Part shown: one piece after another, positions 30,901 through 42,400 of the stretch | How positions within the stretch are numbered: the stretch's first letter is position 1 | How the letters are laid out: every line of letters begins with the position of its first letter | From: Spongilla lacustris | Lineage: Eukaryota; Porifera; Demospongiae; Spongillida; Spongillidae | Reading direction: 5' to 3' | NCBI GenBank assembly: GCA_949361645.1 | Contig: OX442429.1 | Location: 7,966,373-8,030,372 of the forward strand | Length of the DNA stretch: 64,000 nucleotides | Notes under the pieces: model-generated | What the model saw: only the letters and a program-made list of their open reading frames with translations | What the model was told of the DNA's origin: nothing | Databases searched by the model: none | Made by a program: the position numbers and the translations under genes

Positions 30901-33563
30901 AAGATGGCAGTGAACACTCTGATCTACACCAAGATGGCAGTGAACACTCTGATCTCCCACACCACATAAGATGACAGTGAACACTCTGATCTCCCACACC
31001 ACACCAAGATGGCAGTGAACACTCTGATCTCCCACACCACACCAAGATGGCAGTGAACACTATGATCTCCCACACCACACCAAGATGGCAGTGAACACTC
31101 TGATCTCCCACACCAAGATGGCAGTGAACACTCTGATCTCCCACACCACACTAAGATGGCAGTGAACACTCTGATCTCCCACACCACACTAAGATGGCAG
31201 TGAACACTCTGATCTCCCACACAAAACAGCCCATCGATCAGCTACATGATCAGTCACCCACACACAAGACAAAACAGATGCAATCCAAGACAAAGTGTAC
31301 AAAGGCAATTGTAGTAAGATTATGGAGAATATATTCAGATACAAGATTAAAAGTGAAATCAGATTATTATCCAAAGGCAGACAAAATGGCCAACACTGCA
31401 GACCAAAGGAGATGTGGCAGGCCAACTTATTAACCTCATTTGTGACAATAGTCCCATGTGAATACACTAACTTGACCTCTTACAATAATCACGTGCCAAT
31501 TGAATGAGGGATGTTACAGCACCTTTAACACAATCACCATGAAGTGTTCCCAACATCTCCCTGAAGTGTTCCCAACATCTCCCCAGACCCAACCATCCAT
31601 ACCTATGACCCATTTCTGCCAGTTGTCTTTAGGCCTCACACCTTCTGCAACAATCTCCACCTTCTTGCTGAAGCGAAGTGACTGGAGGGAAGGAACATAT
31701 CATCTTCAAAGTGCACTTAAACCTCCAACACACCTCCTTAATCATCCCTACATCCTGTGTGAGAGCACGCACGCGATTGAATCGTGCAATAACATCGAGA
31801 GGTACACAGCCATCTTTGTCCATCTGAAGAGGAGTGTGCTCTGATGCACAAAACAGTACTACATGCACGCCCTTCTCACCTGCCTTCGAAGATATATATC
31901 TTTCTGGAGATTCTCGTTGCTGAAATAATATTCGCTACAGAGATACAAATATGCATGTGATATCACACGATCAAGCATGTGATATCACACGATCAAGCAT
32001 GTGATATCACACGATCATGCATGTGATATCACACGATCAAGCAAGCACACAACCCAAAACACAAAACACTGCATAAACCAGCAGTAGAATGCATGCCCTA
32101 TTGCTGAATGGTTTGTGGTCTATATAGAAGTGCTAATGGGGCCTTATACAGCAGTGCATGTGTTAGATGACTATAACTTGCTAAACCCATGTCATGTGGT
32201 TAAACTCTGCTGATTACAAAAGCTACAAACATCACATGACTTACATTTGGTGTTTGATGTAATCTTTCAGTGTGGTTTCATCAACAGGCATAACGGGTGC
32301 AGGCCCAAAGTACATTCCATTATACTGAACAAGGCCAGCCATTGGGCCATTGTAGTATACCTGTTGTTGATACTGGGAGTACCCCTGTACTGGTCCCGAA
32401 CCTGTACCACAAGGACACCACACACCAAATGATGTTATCAGCGTGACATGAGCCCAACACAGCTACCCTGTGGTTGCTATGACTTCCTTACCTTGTCCTC
32501 CAGGAGGATGATGGGGATAGTACCTCCAATTCCCTCTCCCCCTGTTGCCTCTCATCGATCTACCTCGATCTCCTCCTCCATAGCCACCATACTCCCCCTC
32601 CACCCCTGCAGCAGCTGGGTAGTTATCGTAGTGGTTATTGTAACGGGGTGGAGCGTTGTGGAAGCGGTCCGGTCTCCATGGGCGATGAGTATGTCCTCTG
32701 TCTCTGTAGTACTCGGTCCCCTCCCTGTCCCTCCTGCTGTCCTTGTCACGCTCACGATGGTTGCCTTTGACCGCTGATGGTCTTGAAGGCTCAATAGTGA
32801 ATGGAAGCCACTTCTGTTTTCCTGCACCTAGAAGTGGGGAGAGTACTACATAGTACAGGTTACCTAGAAGAAAGCCCCACAACTGTTACCTCTCTTTTTA
32901 TTTGCACCTCTTGGCTGGTCTCCCTGTTCCCCTTGGTCAACTGTTTCCCCCATGTCAACAAATCCTGCCTTTTCCTTTGGAAGATTGGGTTGCAAGTTTG
33001 CTGACTTGTCACCGTCCTTCTTAACATTCTCAGCCATCTCTCCAAGAGCTGGCCAGCTGCCTATTGCCTCTGGCACAGCTGCTGGTGTAGACTTCTTCTG
33101 CTAGAAGAAAGACCACAAGAATATCAAGGAATTTTCCAACCTTATACAGGTCCAATTACCGTACCTCATCTTTTGGTATTTTGATGGGGTTTGCCGGAAC
33201 AGGGGTTTCCTTATGGCTCGAAGCTTCGTTGTTGTTAGCGTTCTCGCTTCCATTTCCCGCGCCTTTGTTGCCATTTGACCTCTGACCTTCGCTAGGATTG
33301 GTACCACCGTTTTTTGTCCACGGATTTTTTTTTGCCGGTGAAGGTGGCTGCTGCTGCTGGCCTTTTCCTTCCCTCGAGCCAGGAGGAGGCGACGCCTCCT
33401 GATTGTTATTATTCGGAGAGCTCTCTGCGTCTCTGCTATCCATGTCTAACTGCTGCGTTTCCGCGATGTTCTCGCCTCCTTTAGAATCTGCAACTTCGCT
33501 TCGCGTCGTCATGTTTGTACCCGCTTGTACAGGCGTCGACTTCTCTTTAGTTCCCTGAACCAT
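24922..33563 (-). CDS. LARP1: LARP1, La-related 5'TOP mRNA-binding protein
   Basis: mTORC1-controlled RNA-binding protein that recognises the cap and 5'TOP tract of ribosomal-protein mRNAs. The start at 33563 gives [12 protein letters not shown] and a disordered Gly/Asn/Pro N-terminus. The La motif is spread over exons near 31620-32420: [42 protein letters not shown]. The middle has [22 protein letters not shown] and [18 protein letters not shown], all characteristic of LARP1. The C-terminal DM15 repeats read [39 protein letters not shown] and [14 protein letters not shown], then [12 protein letters not shown] and a short tail ending SPLLVH. An intron of about 60 bp (donor gtaaga) splits the exon before the DM15 repeats. 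Divergent from IFT81. Confidence 0.96.
25060..25320. repeat. 26/52-bp minisatellite in LARP1
   Basis: Two alternating 26-bp unit types (aaccatacatggccattag and aaccatacatggacattag) form a 52-bp higher-order unit in the last intron. Confidence 0.92.
25440..25795. repeat. ~41-bp minisatellite in LARP1
   Basis: About eight imperfect units with tcaggtgaccacatgcaatg cores. They fill the intron between two DM15 exons. Confidence 0.9.
27387..27530. repeat. (TG)n/(TATG)n microsatellite in LARP1
   Basis: TG run followed by tgtatgtatg variants. It lies just upstream, in gene orientation, of the exon encoding [16 protein letters not shown]. Confidence 0.95.
27866..27927. repeat. (TG)n microsatellite abutting a LARP1 splice acceptor
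   Basis: On the minus strand the (CA)n run passes directly into the acceptor cacag of the exon starting [13 protein letters not shown], so the microsatellite replaces a normal pyrimidine tract. Confidence 0.85.
28022..28175. repeat. 23-bp minisatellite in LARP1
   Basis: Seven units of ctaccatgtgggaggagcta type between the exon ending FSEPPTW and the next (CA)n-flanked exon. Confidence 0.92.
28757..29665. repeat. 24-bp minisatellite at a LARP1 exon edge
   Basis: About 38 units of 24 bp (core cccatgaccaccaccttatc). Because 24 is a multiple of 3, both strands stay open over most of the array. On the minus strand it would continue the exon encoding [20 protein letters not shown] as a VVMGEDK repeat. 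A strong donor (aag|gtaatg) at its first unit makes an intronic position more likely. A compensated indel lies near 29250-29275. Confidence 0.92.
30555..31222. repeat. ~38-bp minisatellite in a LARP1 intron
   Basis: About 18 units with core agatggcagtgaacactctg separated by variable caccaca spacers. It directly precedes the acceptor of the exon encoding [14 protein letters not shown] on the minus strand. Confidence 0.93.
31955..32045. repeat. 22-bp minisatellite with internal palindrome
   Basis: Four units containing gtgatatcac, a perfect 10-bp palindrome, within a LARP1 intron in the La-motif region. Confidence 0.9.
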
Positions 33564-33975
33564 GTAGCATTGCGCGCTAAACAGTCTGCAGTAAAAATAA
33601 AATAGAAACAATTTCGAGGTGCTTTTTTAAAAACAGCGTATCTACTTCCGCGCTCACCAGCTAACTAAAAAGTGCTTGACGTACTGTCGCTTTTGGGAGC
33701 ACGCTTAAAAAGAGTCTCTCCGCGTCTCTTCCGTCACTATGCAACACTCCGCGTCTAAAATTTGACAACTACTCGATTTCTAACCAACCTATTAATACGA
33801 CTTATGCGAACGAAAACACTCTAACAGTTCTTTATCTGAGGTACACGAGTCCTCACCCCAGTAATTCTTGAGCACGCGGTGTACATACTGAGATAATGAT
33901 AGCGCATGCGCTGCGAATCCTCCGATGATAACGAGGAGCCCCTCGATTTTCGCTGCTAGGCAACGAACAGACAAC
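33564..33975. promoter_or_regulatory. divergent promoter of LARP1 and IFT81
   Basis: The start codons are 412 bp apart. The region is moderately GC-rich with repeated ccgcg and gcgtctc motifs. No TATA box is obvious. An in-frame ATG for IFT81 exists at 33925 but the start at 33976 fits the family. Confidence 0.55.
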
Positions 33976-36024
33976 ATGAACCAGCAACTTCGATACATAG
34001 TGGACACTCTCAACCAACCTCCGTACAACAAACGGCTGAATTTGGTGACCTTCGATTCGCTAGACACCTTCTCCCTCTTGCAACTACTGAACGATGTACT
34101 AGCCGAAATAAGCCCTGATCACAAAATCGACTTGCGGGAAGAAGCGCCAGACCAAACCGCCATTCGGATGCTCAGCTTGCTGCGAATTCTTCAATACAAA
34201 CCAAAAGGGGACCAGGGTGATGGCGTGAACACGTTCAGACAGGGGCTTATCCAGGGAGACAAAGCCACCATATACCCCTTGCTTCACTGGTTGCTTGAAA
34301 AAACTGCAGAGCTGAAAAAGCGTGCATACCTGGCCCCCTTCCTAGTTAAGATAGACGTCCCTCCAGACTTCCTCCAGGATGACACAGTCGCTGAGGTGCA
34401 CACTGTGTATGAACAGCTGGTGGAACAGTTTAAGGAGCTCCACAAGACTGTTGAGCAGCAAAGGTCATCCAAGTTCAGTGTTGCTGAAGTTCGTCGAGAC
34501 ATCAAATCCATGGAAGAAGAGAAAGAACAGTTGACAAAGCGCATTGAGAAACTGAAAAACAAATCGAGCAGCATCCCGAAGCAGGGTCAACTTCTGGATG
34601 CCTGCAGAAAGCTGAGAAAGGAGCGTGACAGACAAGAGGAGCTGGGGGAGCAGAGAACAACACAGAAGAACCAACTGCTACACGCACAGCAGAAGATACA
34701 ACACTTGGAGGCACAGCTCACAGAGTTGGCAGATTCCAGCGAGGGTCTGACTGCAGATAAGTTGATAGCACAGCTGGAAGAAGAGAACCACCTCAAACAC
34801 ATCCTCACACAGGAGACTCTGCCCAAGAAGTTGGAGGCGAAGAAGAAGGAATGTGTAGACCTTGAGCAGGTCCTCTCTGAACCCCTCCTCAGCCAGGCAA
34901 GCCTTGATGCCTTGCAACAACAAATTGATGAAGCCAACGCAGAGATCAGTCGACTCATGGAGAAGAGGATGCCCGGGACAGATCCAGTTCTGGACAAACT
35001 GGCATTATTCAGGCAGCAAGCCTCCATCATAGCGCACAAGAAGGAGACAGCTGCAGATGAGTACAAGGTGGCATTGGATGAGCTTTCTGCTGCACAGTCT
35101 GACCTCAACGTCAAACAGAAACAGTTGAGTGAGACGGAGGGGGGTGAAATCCTCAGGGAAGAAGAATTTAAGAAGTTTGTAGCCAAACTAAGGGTGAGCA
35201 ACAACACATACAAGCAGAAGAAGGGGGAGCTATCTGCTCTGAAGGCAGAGTACGGTGTGTTGGCACGCACGGAGGAAATACTTAAGTCCAGGGACGAAAA
35301 CCTGCAGGACCTGTTGGTGCTGCTGGAGGAGAAGAAAGGTGTCCATGGCTACCGTGAGGCACAAGAGAGTCTAGAGCATGTGTCGACAGTAAAGAGTGGG
35401 CTTGATGAACAGAAGGAAAACGTGCTCAAAGAGATGTCCAGTGCCATTGCAAGGCTCACCTCTGCTATTGCTGAGAAAAAAGCATCACTTGCTCCAATGA
35501 TTAAAGAGCTAAGGCCTCTTAGGCAGCGCCATCAGGAGCTCCTGGCCACACACACAGAGAAGAAGCTGGCGTATGACACTATGCTGGTCGGGCTGGAGAG
35601 CAAGCGGTCAACTTTGGAGCAGGAGGTGCGGACTTACTGGGAGGAGATAACTGCGGAACATGGCCGCTACCACCATCTCCAAAGCATGCTGAAGCTTACA
35701 GAGCTACACACCCAACGCCTCGCTACAGAAATGAAGTGTTACACAAGTAGTGATCCTGCCGAGAAACGAAAGGCGCTTCGAGATCAGCTTACCCGCAAAA
35801 TCCAGGAGCAGGAGAATCTCGGAAAGGAGCTTAAATCTACGCAGAAGGAAATAAAGGAGACTCATGCTGACAGTATGAAGCAAGTTAAAATGTGGAAAGA
35901 CCTGAGAAGGTTGTTCGAAATAAAAAAGGACTGCTTCCTGCAAAGTGAGCAACAGAAAATTCAAAGTGCCGTGGTCACGCAGCAGAACTCTGCAACTGGA
36001 GAAGACAGACTAATCCTGACATAG
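33976..36024 (+). CDS. IFT81: IFT81, intraflagellar transport protein, intronless
   Basis: IFT-B core subunit that, with IFT74, carries tubulin into cilia. The single 682-residue ORF matches the family length. The N-terminal calponin-homology-like domain begins MNQQLRYIVDTLNQPPYNKR and continues with NLVTFDS, LLQLLNDVLAEI and AIRMLSLLRILQYKP; FRQGLIQGDK and YPLLHWLLEK follow. From about residue 150 to the end it is continuous coiled coil. The ATG at 33976 was chosen because the protein then starts where known IFT81 proteins start; an upstream in-frame ATG would add 17 residues. Absence of introns contrasts with the neighbours. Its stop lies only 159 bp before the next start codon on the same strand. 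Confidence 0.97.
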   Translation: MNQQLRYIVDTLNQPPYNKRLNLVTFDSLDTFSLLQLLNDVLAEISPDHKIDLREEAPDQTAIRMLSLLRILQYKPKGDQGDGVNTFRQGLIQGDKATIYPLLHWLLEKTAELKKRAYLAPFLVKIDVPPDFLQDDTVAEVHTVYEQLVEQFKELHKTVEQQRSSKFSVAEVRRDIKSMEEEKEQLTKRIEKLKNKSSSIPKQGQLLDACRKLRKERDRQEELGEQRTTQKNQLLHAQQKIQHLEAQLTELADSSEGLTADKLIAQLEEENHLKHILTQETLPKKLEAKKKECVDLEQVLSEPLLSQASLDALQQQIDEANAEISRLMEKRMPGTDPVLDKLALFRQQASIIAHKKETAADEYKVALDELSAAQSDLNVKQKQLSETEGGEILREEEFKKFVAKLRVSNNTYKQKKGELSALKAEYGVLARTEEILKSRDENLQDLLVLLEEKKGVHGYREAQESLEHVSTVKSGLDEQKENVLKEMSSAIARLTSAIAEKKASLAPMIKELRPLRQRHQELLATHTEKKLAYDTMLVGLESKRSTLEQEVRTYWEEITAEHGRYHHLQSMLKLTELHTQRLATEMKCYTSSDPAEKRKALRDQLTRKIQEQENLGKELKSTQKEIKETHADSMKQVKMWKDLRRLFEIKKDCFLQSEQQKIQSAVVTQQNSATGEDRLILT

Positions 36025-36183
36025 CTTGTTGCTTTCCAGCCTTCTTTCTTGGTTCCACATGTCGTAAAAGTTCCCACTATCGTACGAATTCATAATTTCC
36101 AATGATAGTGACAATTATTTGAAATTATTAAGATGCAGTAAATACCCGACAGTGTAATGAAATATTCAATATTCGTGACTGGT

Positions 36184-39100
36184 ATGTTTTTATTTCGCAA
36201 CCCCCCACAAGAGCCTAACGCACGGTTGCCGGAAAGCACCCACGCAGAGAGACAGAAAAACAAGCAGATAGAGTGGCTTAAAGACGAATTGCCAGAGTAA
36301 GGGAAAGTAGTATACACTCGAATATTGTTTAGTTAGTGATTTTGTAATTTTCCTGATAGCGTTGTCGAAATAAAGAGGGACGAGCATTACCGTCTGCCTT
36401 GTACTGTGCGAGAGAAATCAGTAGTTCTTGACATGTATGAAGACCATTTTGTCCATGCATACATCATCAAAGATGCACCCGTCCAGCTATCTTTCTCCAC
36501 GGTTCCCCTTGGAAGGTCCCTCACTCAAGGTTACACCTACCATTAACCATCCGTGGGTAGAGCAGCAGGTTAGGACACTTCAGCTTTCGCCGCTTACGCT
36601 ACTGCGTCTATTGTCTTTCCTAGACTGTTACCCCTGCGTGTCCAGCACTGTGGAATGTAAGTCGGCATGATACTGTGCGCGCCTTGAGTATCTATCTGCC
36701 TGCCTTGAGTATCTATCTGCCTGCCTGCGCTCAGTATTCGGTCCACTCAAATTTGGGTAAAGTCGTGAAGGCGGTCATCAAAGACTTGAACGAGACCCCA
36801 CCAGACGTCTCACCAGATACAGTTATGAGCGCCAGCATGCCAGCAGGAGGGTGAGGAGGTGGAGGGGTTTGTGGGGAGGTGGAGGGGGTTGTGGGGGCTA
36901 ACTAACCATACTTCATGGATTGGTGGTACGTTTTCAGGGCTGGATTCACTCCGTATGGCTATGGCTCTGTCCCTATGTCCATATCCGCTACAAAGCCAAG
37001 AAGAAAACCTCCATCTCCTCCTGGACCCAGTGGCACAACGGTACATCACGTGGCCTGCTCATATCACACACAAGCACGCCCATCCTTGTACACAATGAAT
37101 GATCCATATTGTGGCCCAACCATGTGTGCATACAACCATGTGCACACACCACATTATACACCTGTACACCTATACAACCATGTGCACACACCACATGCTC
37201 CCTATACACCTGTACACCTATACAACCCTATGCACCTGTACACCTGTACATTCATTGTCCTTTCACCTGCAGCACTACCAACTTCCTCCCTTGCCCAATA
37301 CCTTTGGCCATGTGCATAACCTGTCGTAAGTGCCCCCTGGGGAGTGTTCCCTCACCCATTGTGACATGGCTGGCTCTTGTTAATGCAGTGCTGAAGAGCT
37401 GTCCAAGTACCTTGGTGAAGAGGAGGGGGCTGTTCTGATTGACCAACTAATACTTCAGCAAGATGTGGTGTGTGTGTGTGTATGTGTGTGTATGTGTGTA
37501 GTACCTTTCAGCCCGGTGTATGTACAAGTGCCCAGCCCTATGTAACTGGTCGGTATGATACATACAGGTGGACACAAAGCAATTATTTTTGTTCACTTTT
37601 GCATTTCAGTTCAAGAAAGTTTGGTCTGACAAAGAGGAAAAGTTCAAAGAGAATCATGCCCAAGCCTGTGAGTGGGCCAGCATCACCATACACTGATCCT
37701 CCATCCCCCTCCCCTTCTCTCTCCCTCCCTCCCCCTCCCCTTCTCTCTCCCTCCATCCCCCTCCCTTTCTCTCATCCCCCTCCCCTTCTCTCTCCCTCCC
37801 CCTCCCCTTCTCTCTCCCTCCATCCCCCTCCCCTTCTCTCTCCCTCCATCCCCCTCCCTTTCTCTCTCCCTCCATCCCCCTCCCCTTCTCTCCCTCCATC
37901 CCCCTCCCTTTCTCTCTCCCTCCATCCCCCTCCCCTTCTCTCTCCCTCCATCCCCCTCCCCTTCTCTCTCCCTCCATCCCCCTCCCCTTCTCTCTCCCTC
38001 CATCCCCTCCCCTTCTCTCTCCCTCCATCCCCCTCCCCTTCTCTCTCCCTCCATCTCCCTCCCCTTCTCTCTCCCTCCATCCCCTCCCCTTCTCTCTCCC
38101 TCCATCCCCCTCCCCTTCTCTCTCCCTCCATCCCCCTCCCCTTCTCTCTCCCTACATCTCCCTCCCCTTCTCTCTCCCTCCATCCCCTCCCTCTCTCTCT
38201 CCCTCCATCCCCTCCCCTTCTCTCTCCCTCCATCCCCCTCCCCTTCTCTCTCCCTCCATCCCCCTCCCCTTCTCTCTCCCTCCATCCCCCTCCCCTTCTC
38301 TCTCCGTACATCCCCTCCCCTTCTCTCTCCCTACATCCCCCTCCCCTTCTCTCTCCCTCCATCCCCTCCCCTTCTCTCTCCCTCCATCCCCTCCCCTTCT
38401 CTCTCCCTACATCCCCCTCTCCTCTCTCCCTCCATCCCCTCCCCTTCTCTCTCCCTACATCCCCCTCCCCTTCTCTCTCCCTCCATCCCCCTCCCCTTCT
38501 CTCTCCCTCCATCCCCCTCCCCTTCTCTCTCCCTCCATCTCCCTCCCCTTCTCTCTCCCTACATCCCCCTCTCCTCTCTCCCTGGCATAGTGATTAACAA
38601 GGAACATGAGCCAGAACTTGATGAAGCATGGTTAAGGTTGCAACAATCGGTCAGTGAATTCTGACCCCTCTCCACTATCTGTGTCTTTCCTCCTCCCCTC
38701 TCCACTATCCCCTCTCCACTATGTGTGTACCTTCCCTCCTCCTCTCTCTCCCTCCTCCCCCAAATATCAGCATATGGAACTGAGTGCTCTACTTGATCGA
38801 TACAATACCCTCACCGGAGAGCATAGGCGTCTGACGGATGTACGAATTGTGTGTGCATGTGTGGGGGTGTGCATTGTGGGGTGTGTGTGCGCGCACATCC
38901 ATGTTTGCATGTAAAAATACCCAAAGCTACTGTTGTGTGTACCTTGCAGCGTTATAGTCCCAGGAGGGTGGAGTCCACACTTCGGGCACTGGTACAGGAG
39001 TCAGACACAACCTCTGAGGTAAGGCGGCTTAATGGCAGGCTGCATCCTTACTAGTGGCTCTCACTTCTACCAGCTGATAGCTGAAGATTGGCTGGAGAAT

Positions 39101-39286
39101 AAGATGTCTGTCACTGACTTCATTCAGAAGTTCAAAGAGATAAGGAAGGTACGTGTCACTCTGAACTCCCTCCGTTTGGTTTACCCATATCTTCCTCCCT
39201 TGTCACAGTTGCATCACTTGAGACAGGCGAAGTACGAAAAACTGACACACCCAAATAATCCAAATAATACTGTACCACCGCGATAG
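36184..39286 (+). CDS. VPS37A: VPS37A, ESCRT-I subunit
   Basis: ESCRT-I component for sorting ubiquitinated cargo into multivesicular bodies. The first exon reads MFLFRNPPQEPNARLP then RQKNKQIEWLKDELPE. A UEV-like domain follows (FPLEGPSLKVTPTINHPW; YSVHSNLGKVVKAVIKDL), then a Gly/Pro-rich stretch (GFTPYGYGSVPM). The C-terminal Mod(r) coiled-coil domain includes AEELSKYLGEEEGAVLIDQL, HMELSALLDRYNTL, RYSPRRVESTLRALVQES and LIAEDWLENKMSVTDFIQKF. At least eleven exons; some middle boundaries are approximate. A 0.9-kb pyrimidine-rich minisatellite lies in one intron. Confidence 0.9.
37690..38588. repeat. 27/28-bp polypyrimidine minisatellite in VPS37A
   Basis: About 32 units of (c)tccccttctctctccctcca type with single-base length variants, so all frames drift. 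The array ends in ctggcatag at the acceptor of the exon encoding NKEHEPELDEAWL and acts as an extremely long pyrimidine tract. Confidence 0.95.
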
Positions 39287-39480
39287 TTGTTGTTGCAATC
39301 ATAATTTTTGTGTAATAGTTTGTGCGCTGTGTTTTAGAATTGCTGGACTCGTCCCCTTTCCCTCGAAGCTCATCCCATGCGTTTGGGACAAAGAGCTGTG
39401 CACGGGTGAAACGCGTTATAAACAGGGAAGTTAACACTCGGTTTGTGCACTAAGTCTAATAATGCGCGTGCAGTTTCACA

Positions 39481-42400
39481 ATGGAAGACCACGCAGAAGT
39501 TGTTAGCGAGCAGCGGCTTGGCCCTGGGCAGAGGCTGGAGCACCGGCACAGAGCTCAGAGTATCATCCAAAGCAAGGCCCTAGACGAGCTGGAGACGGAG
39601 GTGCTAACCACTGGTCTGTACGAAAATATTGACCTCACGCTTGGCAGCCGAGTCACCGTACTTGTTGCCGAGTCCGTTTATGGTAAGTAGGAACTTGCGT
39701 CATTCTCTGTTCTCACACACAGACACGCACACACACACACATGCACACACACGCACACAGCCTACATTTGGTGGAGCGTGGTTTCCACGCTTCTTCCGAC
39801 GATATGGTGTTACCAGGGTACTGGTGTAGCCCTGGAGATGCTTACAGCCTTCACTTGGCTGGCTCCTCTTTTGCTGTTGGTTGGTGCAGTGCAGGAGGTC
39901 GTCCACACTCCGTTCGGATTGGCTCTGCTGCGCCTGTTTGTATTGGCGGGCGTGTTGTCACCCCACGCGCCCGGTGCACTTGCAAGGCTTGCCCTTCTGG
40001 GCGTGGGGAACTTGTGTGCCATCCTCACCCTGTGCGCCCAATGGTGGAACATGTCCGGCCTTGACCTGCACCGTCGTGTGTACTGTCACATGCTTGGGTA
40101 CCTGCTCTTCCTCGCCCTGCGTGCCTGGGGCACCAGCTTTAACCCTTTGTACACCAGCCTGGCCACTAACCAGTGTGTGTGTGCGCTTGGAGTGGTGATG
40201 GTTGTGTACATGTACACCTGTGACCATCGCACACCACTTGTCAAGGTTTCCAGTTTGGAACAGGCTGGACCAGGACTGGGGACAGCTGGTACACGCTTTG
40301 GTGCAGTCCTGTTTGTGACTCTGTGGGCATTTGGGGACCTCCTGGCTGTGCCCCAGTGGGCGGGGCTTGGGGCCAATCCATACCCCTGGTGGTGAGTGGG
40401 TGGCATGATATGTGGAATGTTGGTGTCAAAAGTTTTACATTTCAAAGATGCATATATAATTATATATTTGACTTTATGTGCATGTTTATCCTGATCCTGT
40501 TGGGTTTTACCACAGGGGCATTCCTGAATGGGTTCAATCCCCTTTGACATATCTGTTTCCTAGCATATGCATTACACAGTACTGTACATAGCATGCATTA
40601 TTGTGTGAATTATGGCATTAACCCCCCTCCTCCCCCCTCCCCTCTCTTCCCCTCCAGTGCCGGTGTTCTTGTTGCACTCTCCAGTGGCGTCGTTGTCTTC
40701 TCCTACCGTGGTAACCTTGTCCAGCATATCAGCTGGGCCCTGGTGGGTTTACTGGGCAGCTTGTCCCTCCTCCTCCTCACCTCCCATACTGCCCTCTTGG
40801 GAGGGTGCATATTTGCCATGTATGTGGCTTCACTCTGGCCCCTGCTTGTCAAGAAGTTGGTCATGTTTCCATCTTGGAAGGTACTTAGTGTCTCCATGGC
40901 AACAGCAACCTGTCTTGCCTTCTTGGCCTACTTTTTGTCACTCAGCTTTGTTCCTGGAAGCTTAGAAATCAAGGGGAGGTGCCTCGTTGTCACGGTAGCA
41001 ATCTTCCTTGTGGTGTTATCGTTGCAGGACGTGTGGATGGAAGGCATCTTTAAGTCACATCAAAGATTTTACAATTTGGCTTGGGGTGGAGCCAAGGCAA
41101 CGCCCAGCAAGAAGGCTACCTCACACCCTGGCAGGCCACATGCCCTGAGGTACCGCCTTCCGACCATTGAAGAGGATGAAAAAGAGGAGGAGGAGGAGGA
41201 GGAGGAAGAGGAGGAGGAAGGGGGTAACGATATCACCTTTGCAGCACACTCAGTCCATGAGGAGCGGGAGAGGGAGATGGCATCACTTGAGAGGCAGGAG
41301 GAGCGCCATTTTAACTCCAGGGTCACTACAGGTAGTGTGCATGGTGGTCATGTGACCTTGTTTTATTGTAGGGTTTCCTTTGCAGCTGCTCTTTTAGTTG
41401 TTGCTTTTGCAGCCTGGGGACTGGCCCGTGACTACTACCACTACCCTAACCCACCACAAAAGGTCATACCATACCTTACAGTACTGTACCATAACCATAC
41501 CTTACAGTACTGTACCATAACCATACCTTACAGTACTGTACCATAACCATACCTTACAGTACTGTACCATAACCATGCCTTACAGTACTGTACCATATCA
41601 TACTGTACAGTACCGTACCATATCATACTGTACAGTACTGTACCATATCATACTGTACAGTACTGTACAGTACCGTACCATATCATACTGTACAGTACTG
41701 TACAGTACCGTACCATATCATACTGTACAGTACTGTATCATACTGTACAGTACTGTACCTACATGTAGATATCTTTGTCCCTTTCTCTATGTTCCTCTCC
41801 CTTGTTCCCTTCATTCTCCCATCCCTTTTCTTTTCCTCCCAACACACACAGGAATGGCCAGATGTTTTTAGCAGTGCAATATGGGACCTTCATATCGACT
41901 GTGATGAAGAAAGTACCTTTTTAAATATTTCAAAACATGCAAAGTTCATTGAAGATGCAGGTACACACATCTTGGATACAAACACTCTATTGTCATCAAC
42001 TATTAGTCTTAACGAATATGTTATTAAACCTTGACAGGACTAGAGGTTGTGTCAGTACTAAGTGCCACGCCCATGAGGTCATACATTGGGGACCATGACT
42101 ACGCTTTATGGCTGTCGGAGAGATTAAACATGTTTGTATACAGTCCTGACAATGTGGAGGGCAAGACAGGGTAAGTTATTGCATCTGAAGGCTGCCCCAT
42201 TCAAACGGCTCCCTGCCCATTTGCAGGAGTGTGTCGGTCTTCTCCAAACATCCCATTGTCGAAGCTAAAGCTGTCCAGCCACCTTGGTCAGAAGGTAGTG
42301 TGGTTTGGGGGAGGACACACAGGTTGTGATCACAGTTGGCCTACCCCCCCCCCCCAGCAGCTGCTGCTACCATCAATGTAACAGGTGTGATTGCTGCCAT

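Noticed and set aside
34587..35270. Minus-strand Ser/Cys-rich ORF
   Set aside because: Antisense shadow of the IFT81 coiled-coil coding sequence.
37470..38664. Long Ser/Pro/Leu-rich open frames of 330-375 codons
   Set aside because: They arise from a stop-free pyrimidine minisatellite in a VPS37A intron; conserved VPS37A exons lie on either side in other frames.
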